Positions 13,349 to 24,100 of a DNA stretch of 64,000 nt are shown here, piece after piece. How positions within the stretch are numbered: the stretch's first letter is position 1; every line of letters begins with the position of its first letter. The notes beneath the pieces were generated by a model. That model did no database searches. It was not told the origin of the DNA and saw nothing but the letters and a program-made list of their open reading frames with translations. The DNA comes from Rhizoctonia solani. Its lineage: Eukaryota > Basidiomycota > Agaricomycetes > Cantharellales > Ceratobasidiaceae. A program made the position numbers and the translations under genes. The stretch covers positions 911,501 through 975,500 of the forward strand of contig NC_057372.1 of the NCBI RefSeq assembly GCF_016906535.1. Direction: 5' to 3'.

Positions 13349-13715
13349 GGCGCGAGCGCTCTCTTCTCGTGTGTACCTTCGCAAGGTAAGGAATCGTGGA
13401 TGAATAAGATACACGAAGTCAACATGCTTGTCCCGAGCACGGCGCCGAGCCCACGTGATGCTACGTCATCCTTGGGTGTGGCGAAATAGGCGCCTTGAGC
13501 TGAGAAACAGATGCATATATACACAATTGTTTCATAATTAAACCAACTGCCTGGTAGTTACAATGTTATTATATCATACTCATGCTTGTGGGCTCGTTAT
13601 TTTGGTCATATCGAATATTAAGTAATCTCCACGAATAAGCTGTCCCGGTAAGAAATCAAGGGGTTGTATTTCTAGGACTTTGCCCTATTCTTCCCAGACT
13701 CTTCTGCCCTGATCC
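13349..13715. other. Short intergenic interval
   Basis: Lies between the 5' end of CWH43 and the 3' end of the ARID-like gene, both on the minus strand. It presumably carries the CWH43 promoter; no distinctive element seen. Confidence 0.5.
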
Positions 13716-15430
13716 TTAAATATTCTCGGTATCTTTTTGCATAAGCTCTCTCATCGCATTGACTGTGTCTCGTACACGAGTGACTGCAGCCACCGCTTGA
13801 TCGAGGCGTATAATATGAGCTGTGTATCCGCTCGAACATAAGAAAAATTGCTCAATAATGAGCACAGCCTTGGTACAAGCTATTAACTCTCGCGATACCA
13901 AATGTAGATGATTTACCTACGTGCATTATACCACTCCTCGTATCCTTCTCATCAATAAATAGCATATAATGAAGTGCGGAAGCGCGGTAGAGGAAAAGCG
14001 CCAGATCGTAAGCCTCAGTAACAAGCGCCTTTAAAGGCTGTTGGTGTGCATCTGGCAGCTCGACACGCCTCATTGGACCTATGCGTTATCGATAGGTTTC
14101 GGATAAAGAATGATTCGATATTTTTAGACTCACGGACACTCTCAACGGCTTGCAAAGTTATGTCAACGAATCGATTGGCCTGAATGATGAGCTGTGGAGG
14201 AAACATTGCAGTGCTTGTTGGTGGGGGTACTTCTGTCACTTTGACGTCGTTGACTGGCCACCCACTTGGGGGCGATACGGTGATCGGCTTCTTTCCAGGT
14301 AGCTGTTGTGATAGGTGTTGAGGTATAATTCCTGCCATGTATGCAATGATTTGATCCGTGCTTCGACCTGCATAGGTTTGGGAGAACTTGGACAGCCAGT
14401 CTATCCTTTTCCGTGTCCACGTGTGATTCGGGAGCTCCGACGGGGGCAATTCGAGTAACCGTTGGATTTTGGCGCGCAGCGGGATGCCAGGATAAAACCC
14501 GTGAAAGTAAAAATCCACCAATTTCATGGCTTCCTCAAGCTCAGGCGAATTCGGTGTCAACGTAGCACCACGAACCGGCATTACCGGCATGGGTAAGAGT
14601 GTGTCGGTAACTTCTGGCATAGGAGAAGGGAGTTTGGCCTTCAACGTCTTTGTGGCTGTCGCATATTCTAGCAGGCTTTTATTCCTCTCTTCCTCCGATA
14701 GACGACTCCAAGCAATGCAATATTGCTCAAAAGGAAGTAATAGCTCCCCTTGCGTCTTCTGAAGCATGTGTACGATACGTTTGGAATGGTCGTCATCTTG
14801 ATTTTCGTGGTCAATCAGCTTCAATTGAGCCGCTAGTCGTTTCCATAGTCTAGGGTCACGGTTAATTTCAGCCTGCCCCCCCAGTGAGGTAATATTCAAA
14901 GCCAATAGCTGTAGGTCTAGGAACTTTCCCCCCAGTGTGGGTATATCTTGCTGGGTTTTTCTGCTTTGTAAGGCCCATAGCTTCCATAGATAGGAAAAGG
15001 TAAGACGGTCGGAAGGAATAGCAGGCTCCGAGTATGAATTCAAAGTTACCGCACCCGGAAGGCCAGTCTTAGTCCCAACATTGACAGGCATAGGGTTGAC
15101 CGCGGTGGTCGAAGATGGTAAGATGGATGGCATCCGAGTGGTAATAGATGAAGATATAGAACCAGAGCCAGAAGTAGACATAGAGGTAGAGGCACGAGGC
15201 GTATATGATAAGCCTGTAGTCGAGCCTGGCTGACGAATACTATGCTCTAGCATACCCTCAACTCTGGCCAGCATAGATGTCACCGAACTTAGCTCTTCCC
15301 AGTGCGAGGCATCGCCCCTCCCAATGTGTGCTTCTGCCTGTTCTCTAGCTTGAGAAACTCGTCTTTTCAGTTCGTCGATTCCTATCGGTCGGTCGGGGTG
15401 AGACGTAGTTTCTGAGACGCTCCGAGACAT
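13716..15430 (-). CDS. Divergent ARID-domain protein (SWI1-like paralog)
   Basis: One long exon from ATG 15430 (MSRSVSETTSHPDRPIG) to about 14134, then two short 3' exons. Central residues match an ARID/BRIGHT DNA-binding fold: DRLTFSYLWKLWALQSRKTQ, IPTLGGKFLDLQLLALNI, SLGG, RLWKRLAAQLKL, LLLPFEQYCIAWSR. Most of these positions recur, in the same order and spacing, in the Gln-rich ARID protein at 21170-25654. Similarity continues past the ARID: an Asp/Phe-rich helix plus LRAKIQRLLELPPSEL, a FPPQ..ANRFVDITLQAVES segment, and the terminal block TKAVLIIEQFFLCSSGYTAH. Spliced 3' exons: about 14076-13910 and 13892-13716 (donor GTAAAT chosen to keep frame). It lacks the poly-Gln tracts of its relative. 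Unlike a housekeeping SWI/SNF subunit it is strongly diverged, so its function is unknown. Probably nuclear. Confidence 0.65.
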
Positions 15431-15710
15431 GGATCTCAGGCCAAAGGGCAATTGGTGAAGTCGTGAGCAAAATGCCTTTTAAGCTTGGGAGGAATCGGGC
15501 TGGCGTGTCAAGGGAGAAAGGTCTCGAGTAGCACAATATTAGAAAACAAATATTTGAAAAGCGAACGACGTATAATCCTCCCTTGTTTAGCGGCTTGATG
15601 TGGATGGAGTTTAGAGTGGGTGGCTGTGCAATTAGGGGTGGTTCTTCTAGTCAGTCAAATAGGACTTGACCAATTTAATACAACTTAAACAAAAACAAGC
15701 CACTAATGAA

Positions 15711-16734
15711 TTATACAGCGAGGTTAGGACGTGGAAAAAGCAATCGAAATCGACTGTAAAGAATATAGTGCTTCGCCTTGTCGCGCTCGAGCCGCGTTCT
15801 GAGTTTATTACCAGAGAGTTGTTGAAGCTCTTGGTAGTACAACTGGACTTCCAGAATGTCGGCATGTAACTCAACCTTAATCCTGTTTGCCAGTTCCATT
15901 CGATTCTCCCATTCAACTGGCGCTTTGAAGGCTGCGAGACTCATAATGTTCATTACATGGGTACCGACAACGTCTTCGGGAGGGGGAGCGTAACCAGTAG
16001 TCGACATGGATTTGAGGTGGGCGTAAATACTAAATATATCGAGGTCCGTGCGAATAGCGACTCCTTGGTAAGCAAGACGCTCAACGAGATACAGCAGTGC
16101 CTGTATTGAGGTAAGTTAAAGATCCGCCGATGGAATATCTACTTACGGTTCGGACATTTGCATCCTCGAGCGGTTGCTGATGACAAATTTGGATCGTCGT
16201 CTGGATGGTTTGGCTCAAACCTGCTCCCAAGTCAAACCCAGGTGCCGCTGCGCCCTATGGGCGCGAATGGATTGGTGATTCCAATGGTAATGTCGAGGTA
16301 TAAACTCACTATGTAGCGAGACGCAGGCGGCTGTTTGTACTTCTCGTTCATTTTGCAGTAGCTCCACTGTCCTACCGAGCCACACTCTCCTGTCGGCCCA
16401 GCGGGCCCCCCTTTGTTGAGACGAAATGGTGCGCCTTTGAGTTTCCCATCTAATATCCACCAATTCAATTGGCGAAGGTAACATTCTAAATGCGAGTAGA
16501 TGGGGTTAAAAGTAACAATCTGCCGAGATATATTCTTAGTTTTGGTGGGTCGATAATTATAGCACTTCGCACCTCTGAGAATTCTAGATGGGTGCTCTGC
16601 ATCTGATTGGCAGTAACTCTCCTCCTCCCGGAGGACCCAGTACCTATTGAAGTACCCGAAACTCCACGAGAAGAGCCCCTGGTCGACGCGTTGCCATGCT
16701 TCGTAACTCGAGACTTGGAAGACGACGATCCCAT
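15711..16734 (-). CDS. Orphan protein with N-myristoylation motif
   Basis: I do not recognise a family. The ATG at 16734 opens MGSSSSKSRVTKHG, which fits an N-myristoyltransferase site (Gly2, Ser6, Lys7) followed by a basic Ser/Arg-rich region, as in membrane-tethered proteins. After splicing the reading frame continues through HLECYLRQLNWWILDGKL, a Gly/Pro-rich loop (RLNKGGPAGPTGECGS), DLGAGLSQTIQTTIQICHQQ, LEDANVRTALLYLVERLAYQ, and a helical C-terminus (ENRMELANRIKVELHADILE, QLYYQELQQLSGNKL) ending at 15711. Introns about 16530-16583 (GTGCGA), 16257-16311 and 16098-16146. The last exon looks coiled-coil-like. About 260 residues. It lies next to the diverged ARID gene on the same strand and 0.9 kb from a divergently transcribed secreted-protein gene; neither suggests a role. 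Confidence 0.65.
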
Positions 16735-17645
16735 CACCTTCTAGGTAATCCAACCAGTTAAGTATGTCGTAAGTTTAACGGATAATTCCCAGGAACTACC
16801 CAAAGGCCCTCACGACCACCGCGTGCAAGAGGTGTGAGCGTCCAGTTTAAGCGCTGTCATGCCGAGGAGATCTTGAACGTGCGGCCTGATTGCCACAGCC
16901 CGAAGCATCTACGACTAGAGCGCTAAGCTAAGTTGTGGCAGAACACAGCATACACAGCAGTGCGCAACACTCTAACCTGAACAAAGATCCAATACGGCTA
17001 TCAAGTGAGGTAGGCTACTTTGTTGAATGGAAACAATGGAATTCCCACACGTGATTCAAATGTTGGATGCGATTTAACGTTCAATTAGAACTTTATGACA
17101 AATTCTAAGGTACTTCAGCCCTCAGCGGATCGCATGAGTTGAATGCGTCGCAGGAATTTGCCAACTGATAAGTGCTAGTTCTATATACACAAAGGCCGCC
17201 CCTGTAAGTGGCAGTTGCCTAGTTCTGTGGAATAGTATCGCGTGGTTCGGAATTGCGTTGCCATGGTGTGGCGATCCTGGGCAAAATATAGCCCTTGCCG
17301 GTGCAAGATAAAAGACCGGCTTGCAGGCATGGCTGACACTAGGCTGGTTCACTCCCTCATTTGCGCGATTTGGTCTGCTCTTTTCTCTCTTTCATTCTCT
17401 CCCAACGGTAAGCCCAAACCCAATGTCAGTCGCCAACATTGTGACCAATGCAAATAGATAGGACCCCGGTGGCCCTCTTAACTGCCGTGCAGCTCATTCG
17501 TATCCCAACAATTTCATTTTCTGTAACGGTACCAATCATAGTCGGTCCAATTTTTTGAGATCTTCGTGACCTGTGCGTATGGTGGGCAAACGAATTGGTG
17601 TTGGTGCTTACATCTATCTGGAATTTCAGATACATTCATTACATC
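16735..17645. other. Divergent intergenic region
   Basis: Promoter interval between the N-myristoylated orphan (minus) and the secreted protein (plus). No convincing tRNA, repeat or coding exon seen. Confidence 0.55.
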
Positions 17646-19358
17646 ATGCTTTTTAACCCCTCAGCAATTCTCGCTGTTCTCGGTGTTCTTTCCGTTCTTC
17701 CGGCCTACGCTACCCATGAATCTTCGTTGCCCTCGGTCCGCCGAAGCCTGGCATCCAAACTCGAGCGCCGAGCCGAGAAGATCAAGCGCCAGCAGGATGC
17801 TCAAAAGTCCTTAAGTATGTTTGTGATATATTCATGGATAAAAACACAATATTTACGAATGCGCAGCTTTGGAGGCTTCTCAGATCGCTAAGGGCCTGGC
17901 AAACGACGGTCAACAAGGGGGTGGTGATCCGGGTCAGGTACCTTCCCTGACTTCGACCAATAACTTGTGAGTTCGGGTACCCCGAGACTCCCGCTGATGC
18001 TGATTTTTTGTCGCCAGCATCAATTTTTGCCTTAGTATGTTGCTACGGCTTATACCATTAATTATATGGCTCACTGATCAATGATTTCAGCTCAAAACGT
18101 GCCTCTGACAAACGGTCAGCAAGTTAGGGGCGGGAGTTGCAACGGTGTTCCTGTAAGTCATCTTATCTCGGGCTATTATTTGAGTCTGATATGGCCCTGT
18201 AGATGGGTCGGATCATTGGCTCGAACAAAATGCCTTCTGCTAAGTTTGTCAGCCCAAAGAACGGCGATACCATTCAGGCCAACACCGCGTTTACGATCCG
18301 GATGGCAATCAGCAATATGGTCACTGGAAACTTTGTAAACCCTACCAGCAACTACTACTCGGCACCTCAACGTTAGTGATTTCTTTATTAAGCCTGCTAC
18401 TCCATATTTACCGCGCATATATCCAGAGGTCGATGGCTCGGGTACCGTTATTGGCCATTCCCACGTTACGGTCGAACTTCTCAGTTCTCTCGACCAAACT
18501 ACCGTTACGGACCCACAAAAGTTTGCCTTTTTCAAAGGGTTGAACAACGCAGCTCAGGGGGTGTCTTGACTGCTGATGTCACTGCTGGCTTGCCGGCTGG
18601 CCCATACAGGATGTGCTCGATCAACTCGGCGGCTAACCATCGTAAGTATTTAGGGAAATATTTGACGATCTTACTAATGCCGAATAGAACCTGTTCTCGT
18701 TGCTGTCGCCCAGAGAGGCTCAGTTGACGATTGCGTTTACATACAGGTTGGAAATGCAAACGGTGGTAATGGTGGTAATGGTAACGCCGGTGGAGGCCAA
18801 GGTGGAGGCAATTCGAACAACGGCGGCAACAACCAAAATAATGGTGGGAACAATCAGAACAACGGTGGAAACAACCAGAACAACGGCGGAAATAACCAGA
18901 ATAATGGTGGAAACAACCAGAATAACGGTGGAAACAACCAGAACAATGGAGGAAACAACCAGAATAACGGAGGAAATAACTCGAACAATGGTGGCAACAA
19001 GGGAGGGAACTTCCAAACATTCGCCGGTTCGTATTATTCAAGTGGACCTCGATTTACGCTCTAAATATGTTCACTTATAGGTGCTCTTGGAGGGGCTGCA
19101 CCCTCAGTCACAGCGGGAGGGAAAGGTTTCCTGATCAACGGTGATAGCTTCATCAACAAGAACGGCGCGCTGCAGCGGTCGTGTGATATCCAGAAGAACG
19201 CTTGGTCCGTATATTCTCATTCTAGTAGTAGTCTTTGAATACGGTATTGACTTTTAATACCCAGTGCTGATGCTGCCAATTCCTCTGGGAACAAGGCTCC
19301 TCTGACTGTTGCCGCTTGCGAGACCCAAGCTCAGCAGTGCTCCGCCGCGATTTCCTAG
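17646..19358 (+). CDS. Secreted protein with Asn/Gly/Gln repeat
   Basis: Extracellular protein of a fungal family often mislabelled 'ribosomal protein s17' in databases; no enzymatic role is known to me. ATG 17646 opens a signal peptide (MLFNPSAILAVLGVLSVLPA, likely cut after AYA), followed by a basic linker with a possible Kex2-type Arg pair (LERRAEKIKRQ). The mature N-terminal domain has paired cysteines (INFCLTQNVPLTNGQQ, GSCNGVPMGRIIGSNKMPS) and TIRMAISNMVTGNFVNP. A stretch of about 75 residues of seven-residue NNGGNNQ units follows, then a conserved Ala/Gly/Cys-rich C-terminus (FAGALGGAAPSV, GALQRSCDIQKNACADAANS, AACETQAQQCSAAIS). It has about seven short introns. The frame breaks once, at the G-run 18557-18561 (five G where six keep QGGVLTADVTAGLP in frame), most likely a homopolymer sequencing error. 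Confidence 0.8.
18811..19008 (+). repeat. 21-bp tandem repeat encoding NNGGNNQ
   Basis: About nine to ten units of roughly 21 bp (aacaaccagaacaacggngga and variants) inside the secreted-protein gene. Units differ mainly at third codon positions, so the peptide is kept while the DNA drifts. Confidence 0.85.
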
Positions 19359-21169
19359 TCGAGTTTGATGTGTATATAGTCCGATTTCTTCTCTTTGACT
19401 GGCTTGTTCATTTCGATTGATACCCTATACGGTGTGGTATTCACTGCCCGGAAGTTTAATGTAGAGATAGAGGAAAATCGATGCTTATTCGCGCAATGAT
19501 CATTAATCATCCTGTCACGGTGGTACGAGTTGGCGTGGTTACCATTGCTTTAGAAACTTGTCTCTCAGAACAACAGAACTTCATATTCCTTTCTTGGGAA
19601 TACCCCTCAAAACCCGAAATTAAACCTGGCTTCATGATCTTCAACATTTGCCAACCGACACCTCAAAGTGACTCTTTCTTTTTTTACCGATCGGTGTCGG
19701 TGCCGGGCCCGGGCTCGGACTCGGGCTCGGATTCGGACTCGGGTGATCGCGGTTGTCGGCGAAAGTTTTGGCTCGCATCAATCAAGATGAGTAACGATGC
19801 GATCGGAACTTTCCGTCCGCATTAGACAGACACTCTTTTGTGGAATAAAAAGGCCTATCGGTGTGTTATTGGTCTTTACAGTGCAAGATTCAGTGGCATT
19901 GGTCCCAGATCTTCTGAAACATACCGGTCGCACCACTAGAGTGGCTGAAGCCAGGTTATTTCCTCTTGGGGGCTGTTTTGTTTACGATCGATGGGGTCGC
20001 AGTCGGTAAGCGCCGCAATCAGGCATGGCAAGTGGGTGGCGTCGGTGCCGTTCCTTGACGATCACACACCATGTCGGGACATTGGTAGACATTTATTCAC
20101 AGGCCAGACGATGTATTAGAAAATAAAATTCATAACGCATACAACCATCTCCTATGATCGCCCAACCAGATGAAACAGACTTTAGACAACCCTGTTCTTA
20201 CCCTGAAAGTTTCCCCAAGCCACGCGCGCAAATATCGAATCTTGGATGCCTGAAATGGGAATAGGGCGGCCCCCGGTGTTGCTGCGACGACAGGAGCAGA
20301 TAGGTCATGACCGATTTGGTGGGCTGCACGGGGGGCTGTGGACGATGCAGTGGACAACGTGTTGGATGTGCACGCTCCAGTGCAGTGCAAGCTCAAATAG
20401 GAGAAGAGGGGTGTTAACCCGGGCAAGTGAGAGAGCGCCCAGCGTAGGTGACGAGGAGAGGGAGAGGTCCGTGCTCGCTCATCATCTATTCGTCGGCGGA
20501 ATGAGATCGGGATCGTCCGGAATGTCGGGTGCTGATTGGTGGAGACCCGAAAGATGGGCTGGGTGGGTCCCCAAAAGACGGTTCACGGGTCACTGGGTGG
20601 CTGGAAGCGCTGGGCCATGCTTCTTCGGTCGAGGTGAGGGAGGAGGTCTGTGCGCAGACGAGAAAATGAGTTGGATTGGGGTTAAAAACTGTGATACATG
20701 CTGGTCGGAGCTATAGGATGGTCACTAGTTAAATCCCCAGTGCGAGGGGCGGTCGGTCGACCGTTCAGGCGAGGTCACGCACGCATGGCAACTGGAATGC
20801 CATGGTGGAGGTCGAGTCGAAACCAAGGTACCGATGGCAGCACCAAACATGAGGAGACATTTTTGGAGGTAGGATGAAATAGACCTGTCGCCAGGCGAGA
20901 CTGTGGTGCATATAGCAGGTGTACGAGGCAAAAGTGTTGCTGTAGGGGAATGTGTTTGGTGTTATTTGTAAACACGTGGCTGAGCAGCTTCGTGATCAGA
21001 GCTACTCTGCTAGCCTGTCGCTCGCACCGTCTCTCGTCCTCCCTTCCTTTCCGCGACCAGTTGTGTGCTCCCGCCCCCGGCCGCGCTCCTTCGCTTCGGT
21101 TGATTACGCAACGCCAGCGTCTAGAGTTGAGGAGGAGTCCTCGCAGCACCCATACCTGTCCCACGCCCG
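19359..21169. other. Intergenic, upstream of the SWI1-like gene
   Basis: 1.8 kb with no recognised gene. A GC-rich low-complexity patch (ggctcggactcgg type) lies at about 19700-19745. Pyrimidine-rich sequence precedes the ATG at 21170. Several ORFs up to 156 codons show no family features. Confidence 0.5.
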
Positions 21170-24100
21170 ATGGGCGACCCGCTCAACAACCCGTTCGGAC
21201 AACAGAACATCTACCGTCATCTCCAATCCCAAGGCCTTGCCATGGACAATCCTGCGGGTGTCCCCCAGGCACCCCCGTCGCTAGCGCCTGCAATCCCCTC
21301 GATGCCTGGCGGTGTCCAGGACCCCAACCAGGCCAAGCTGTGGAAGGCTATCGGTGACCAGTACAGAAGAGGTCCTAATGCGGGCGGAAATCCGACACAG
21401 GTGAGCCGCATTTCATTCGCTGCAATGCCCATGGCCGGCCCCTTCACTTCTTTATTTTACTCGCCTTCATCTCTCTCTTTCTCTCTTTCTCCCTCTCTCA
21501 TCCAATTCCCAATTCCCACCCCTCCTGTATCCCACTACCATCCCCCTTGTCCACCCCCTTCCCACCCGGTCATCCTACGACCATCGCACTGCGTCTATTG
21601 TTGATGCCTCGCGGCGTCTGCGTTGACGGTCCATTCAGCCTAAACTGGGCCGCCAGCACCGCCACACTCGATTCTCTGCCACGAAACCTCCCCGTCTTCG
21701 CCACCATACTGACCCCCGATTTTCGTCCCCAGTTTTTGCAAAATCTCGCACACATGCAGCCCGGTCAGGGTGGATATCGCGGGAACAACACCATGGCCCT
21801 TGCCAGCGGTCCCCAAGCCGGTCAGCCGAATCTAGTCCAGGGAAACCCCACCGCCCAGCAGCAGTTTCTCCAGCAACAGAGCATCCAACGTCTCGGACTT
21901 GGTCTCGGCCAGCAGCAGCAACAGCAGCAACTCGGTGCTGCCATCCAGCACCCCGGCCTCGGCAATGCCAACCATCTCAATCTCACTCAGGGCAACAACC
22001 CAGCCCTCATGTCTCTCATGGGTATGCAAGGCAACGCAATCGGACAGCTCAACAACCAGATCATGAATCTCCGCAATCCAAACGTTCTCGAAATGCAACA
22101 TCGTTTGGATCCGGGCATGAACGACCAGGTGCGTCTTCCCCTCTCATCCTGCTGACTCAGCTACTGACAGCTGCCCATCGTCTAGCTACAGGCTATCCAG
22201 CGTGCCCAAGGCGGTCTCAATCGGCCAGGTTTGGCACAAGGCGGCCCGGGCGCAGCTACAAATCAACATATTCGGCTCCCTGGCGACGGACACAATTCCC
22301 CCCTCCTCCCGGCTCACGACCAAAATCCGATGGTCGGTGGCCTCAATCGCTCACCGCAACCGGGAAATCAACCCCACCAGCCAAACATGCCTCAAACCAA
22401 TCCAGGCGTAGCGCTCATCCACAAGCTTGACTCACTTCCCATCCGCGATCTGGAGGCCCGAGTAGCCGCCTGGCGAGACAATTTACCGGCTCTTGAAAAT
22501 CGAGTCCAAGAGTTGTTGAATTTGGCCAATCGCCAGCCCGAGATGATGCCTGCATATAGCCGTTCGAAACAGGAGCTCGAACAGAACAAATTTCTGTATA
22601 TCAAGTCACAAGAAATCCTCAATCGCAAGCACATCGCCCAGTCTCAGATGGCTCAGGCGCAGGCCCAGCAGGCTCAAGCACACGCACAGGCGCAGGCTCA
22701 GAATCGCATGACTCCGACGTTAGGAGAGCCCGTTCGGCCCGGGAGGTAAGATACCAACACGTTTATTTCGCGCGCTAGACTAACATTTTCTCCCAGTCGC
22801 GCTGCTGGAACCATGCCTGGCCAAGTTCCCGGAATGACGGGATGGCAACAGCCCGGCCCCTCTACCACGCCGCAATTGCCCCAAGGATCTCCCCCCGGTC
22901 CTTCGACCACCCCTTTTCAACCCGTTCCCTCGCCCCAGCCCAACCTAGATCAAGCCAACCAAGTTCGAGCCGCGATGAATCAAAACGGCACTCCTCGTCA
23001 GAGTGTCATCCCTCGTGATCGTGCGGCATTTGTCCAATTCATGCGAATGTGGTTCGTCCAGACTGGGCGTACCTCGGATGCGATCCCCAAAATTGGAGAC
23101 AAGCCACTCGACCTTCACCAGCTGTACGTCGAGGTGGAGACGTGGGAGGGCTGGACAAGGTGGGAGGGGCTGGTTTGTGGCGCTTGGTTGCGGTCAAGAT
23201 GGGTTATGTCACGCACGATCAAAACGATCCGCAGTTGGCGCAAATTGCCAAGGTGCTCGCCGACGCTTACGTCGCACTTCTCGTACCGTTTGACAATTTC
23301 TGTCTCGAGCGGATGCGAGCGGTCGGTAACGGAATTCAAAACAACCGCATCAATTTGGGATTGGGTCAGCCGGCGATCGGAATGACCCCCGGCGGCTTGC
23401 GTCCCGGACCGGGGGGCGTACTCCCGGGAGGCGATGGGATGAGCCCTATGGCAAATTTTCAGCGTATCCTGGCGTTCCTGCAAGTGTCGCTCAAGGACTG
23501 GATGCCCGAGCTGCCTGCTCAAGCCAAGCTCCTTCGCGCTTCTCAAATGGACGTTCCGGAGATGCAACGGCAAGGATGGCCGCCTGAACGAATCACTGCG
23601 ATTCAGCGGTTCCGGCCGGCTCTCATGCAATACCGGGCGACTCTTATGCGCCAACAGGAGCTGCAGCGGCTCAGCCAACAAGGACAACAACAGCAGATTG
23701 CGCAGGCCCAAGTACATCAACAACAGCTGGCGCAGCAACAGCAGCAGAACCAACAATCCCATCTTAATGATCATCGATCTTCAATAGGCGGAGGTTCGCT
23801 ACCTCCGAACATGCAAGCGCACAATCTGGGCATGCCTGGCGGTCTCAAGTTGCCTTTCTCTCCCGAGGCAACGAGCCGTGCCAAGGTGATAGTCGAGAAC
23901 ATTGCTCGTGAGATTGAGCATAGCCGTGAGTACCAATCAGCGTTTGGGATCAGCCGTGGTGGCGATGCTGATTATGTCATATAGGCCAATACCAGCGACG
24001 TGAGGTCCTGGACTCGCAGCGTGTACAGATGAATCAGACCGTTGTTGCTTCGCATCCCTTTGCGGTCGAGTTCGAGCGAACCGTTTCGTTGTACTTCCTT

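Noticed and set aside
16800..16940. Possible tRNA-like arms (agagcgctaa, gttcaagatc)
   Set aside because: The A and B boxes are not in the right order or spacing, and no acceptor stem can be paired.
18720..19016. Minus-strand ORF of 98 codons, very hydrophobic (V/I/S repeats)
   Set aside because: It is the exact complement of the NNGGNNQ repeat of the secreted protein; the hydrophobicity is a by-product of the repeat codons.
20246..20716. 156-codon plus-strand ORF upstream of the SWI1-like gene
   Set aside because: Trp/Gly/Arg-rich composition typical of chance ORFs in GC-rich intergenic DNA; no ATG-anchored homology or introns.
22392..22634. ORFs in other frames within the Gln-rich ARID gene (for example 22392-22634 minus, 23115-23774 minus)
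   Set aside because: Leu-rich shadows of CAG/CAA-coded glutamine tracts.
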